From contig DGRU01000022.1 in the NCBI GenBank assembly GCA_002390025.1, positions 1-5,306 on the forward strand: a DNA stretch of 5,306 nt. Direction: 5' to 3'. Origin of the DNA: Lachnospiraceae bacterium UBA4380. Lineage in GTDB: Bacteria > Bacillota > Clostridia > Lachnospirales > Lachnospiraceae. The notes below the pieces were generated by a model, which saw only the letters and a list, made by a program, of their open reading frames with translations, did not search any database and was not told the DNA's origin. This document shows, in pieces, positions 5,262 through 5,306 of the stretch (its first letter is position 1; every line of letters starts with the position of its first letter). A program made the translations under genes and the position numbers.

Positions 5262-5304
5262 ACATACTCGTTTGATTATGAGCACGGCTCACAGACGCGT
5301 TTGA
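5247..5304. repeat. Two tandem 29-bp direct repeats upstream of the kinase gene
   Basis: The copies at 5247-5275 and 5276-5304 abut exactly and agree at 25 of 29 positions. On the minus strand each starts TCAAACG and ends TGCTCATAA, and each contains the small dyad TGAG-N5-CTCA. The four differences are C/A or G/A changes between the conserved blocks. More copies could lie beyond the window edge. The proximal copy covers the candidate -35 element, which suggests operator sites for a dimeric regulator, perhaps the LuxR-type regulator encoded just downstream. Confidence 0.8.
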
Positions 5305-5306
5305 CT

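Noticed and set aside
1..5306. tRNA, rRNA, CRISPR array, insertion sequence or attachment site
   Set aside because: No transposase or integrase motif, no regularly spaced repeat array beyond the two 29-bp copies, and no tRNA-like fold was seen.

Overview
The window reads as a chromosomal segment of a Gram-positive anaerobe of the Clostridia, most likely Lachnospiraceae. This is an inference from the near-50% GC composition, strong AGGAGG-type ribosome binding sites, a mannose-family PTS with separate IIA and IIB proteins, and a NarL/LiaR-style two-component system. Every gene supported here lies on the minus strand, so the window reads from right to left.

Right part (5306 to 3134): a short upstream region carries two tandem 29-bp repeats overlapping a plausible sigma-A promoter. 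It is followed by a six-TM sensor histidine kinase (3865-5211) and a LuxR-type response regulator (3197-3868). The two genes overlap by ATGA. Middle (3133 to 1790): 63 nt after the regulator comes an extracellular solute-binding protein of the family-1 sugar-binding type. It is apparently held in the membrane by an uncleaved N-terminal helix and has no ABC permease or ATPase beside it. This suggests a three-component sensor (binding protein, kinase, regulator) rather than a transporter.

The 358-nt gene-free stretch 1432-1789 is the most information-dense non-coding part. In transcription order it holds a hairpin, a candidate promoter whose spacer is a perfect dyad, an array of TGACA half-sites spaced about 11-12 bp, a strong intrinsic terminator, a large imperfect stem-loop with a 14-bp core helix, and a small hairpin abutting the ribosome binding site of the next gene.

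Left part (1431 to 1): a mannose/fructose/sorbose-family PTS operon in the order IIA, IIB, IIC. IIC runs off the left edge, and a IID gene would be expected beyond it. The working model is that an external sugar or glycan fragment is bound by the anchored binding protein and signalled through the kinase and regulator. These would then control the downstream PTS through the TGACA array and/or the structured leader. The gene identities are well supported. The regulatory link and the ligand are inference.
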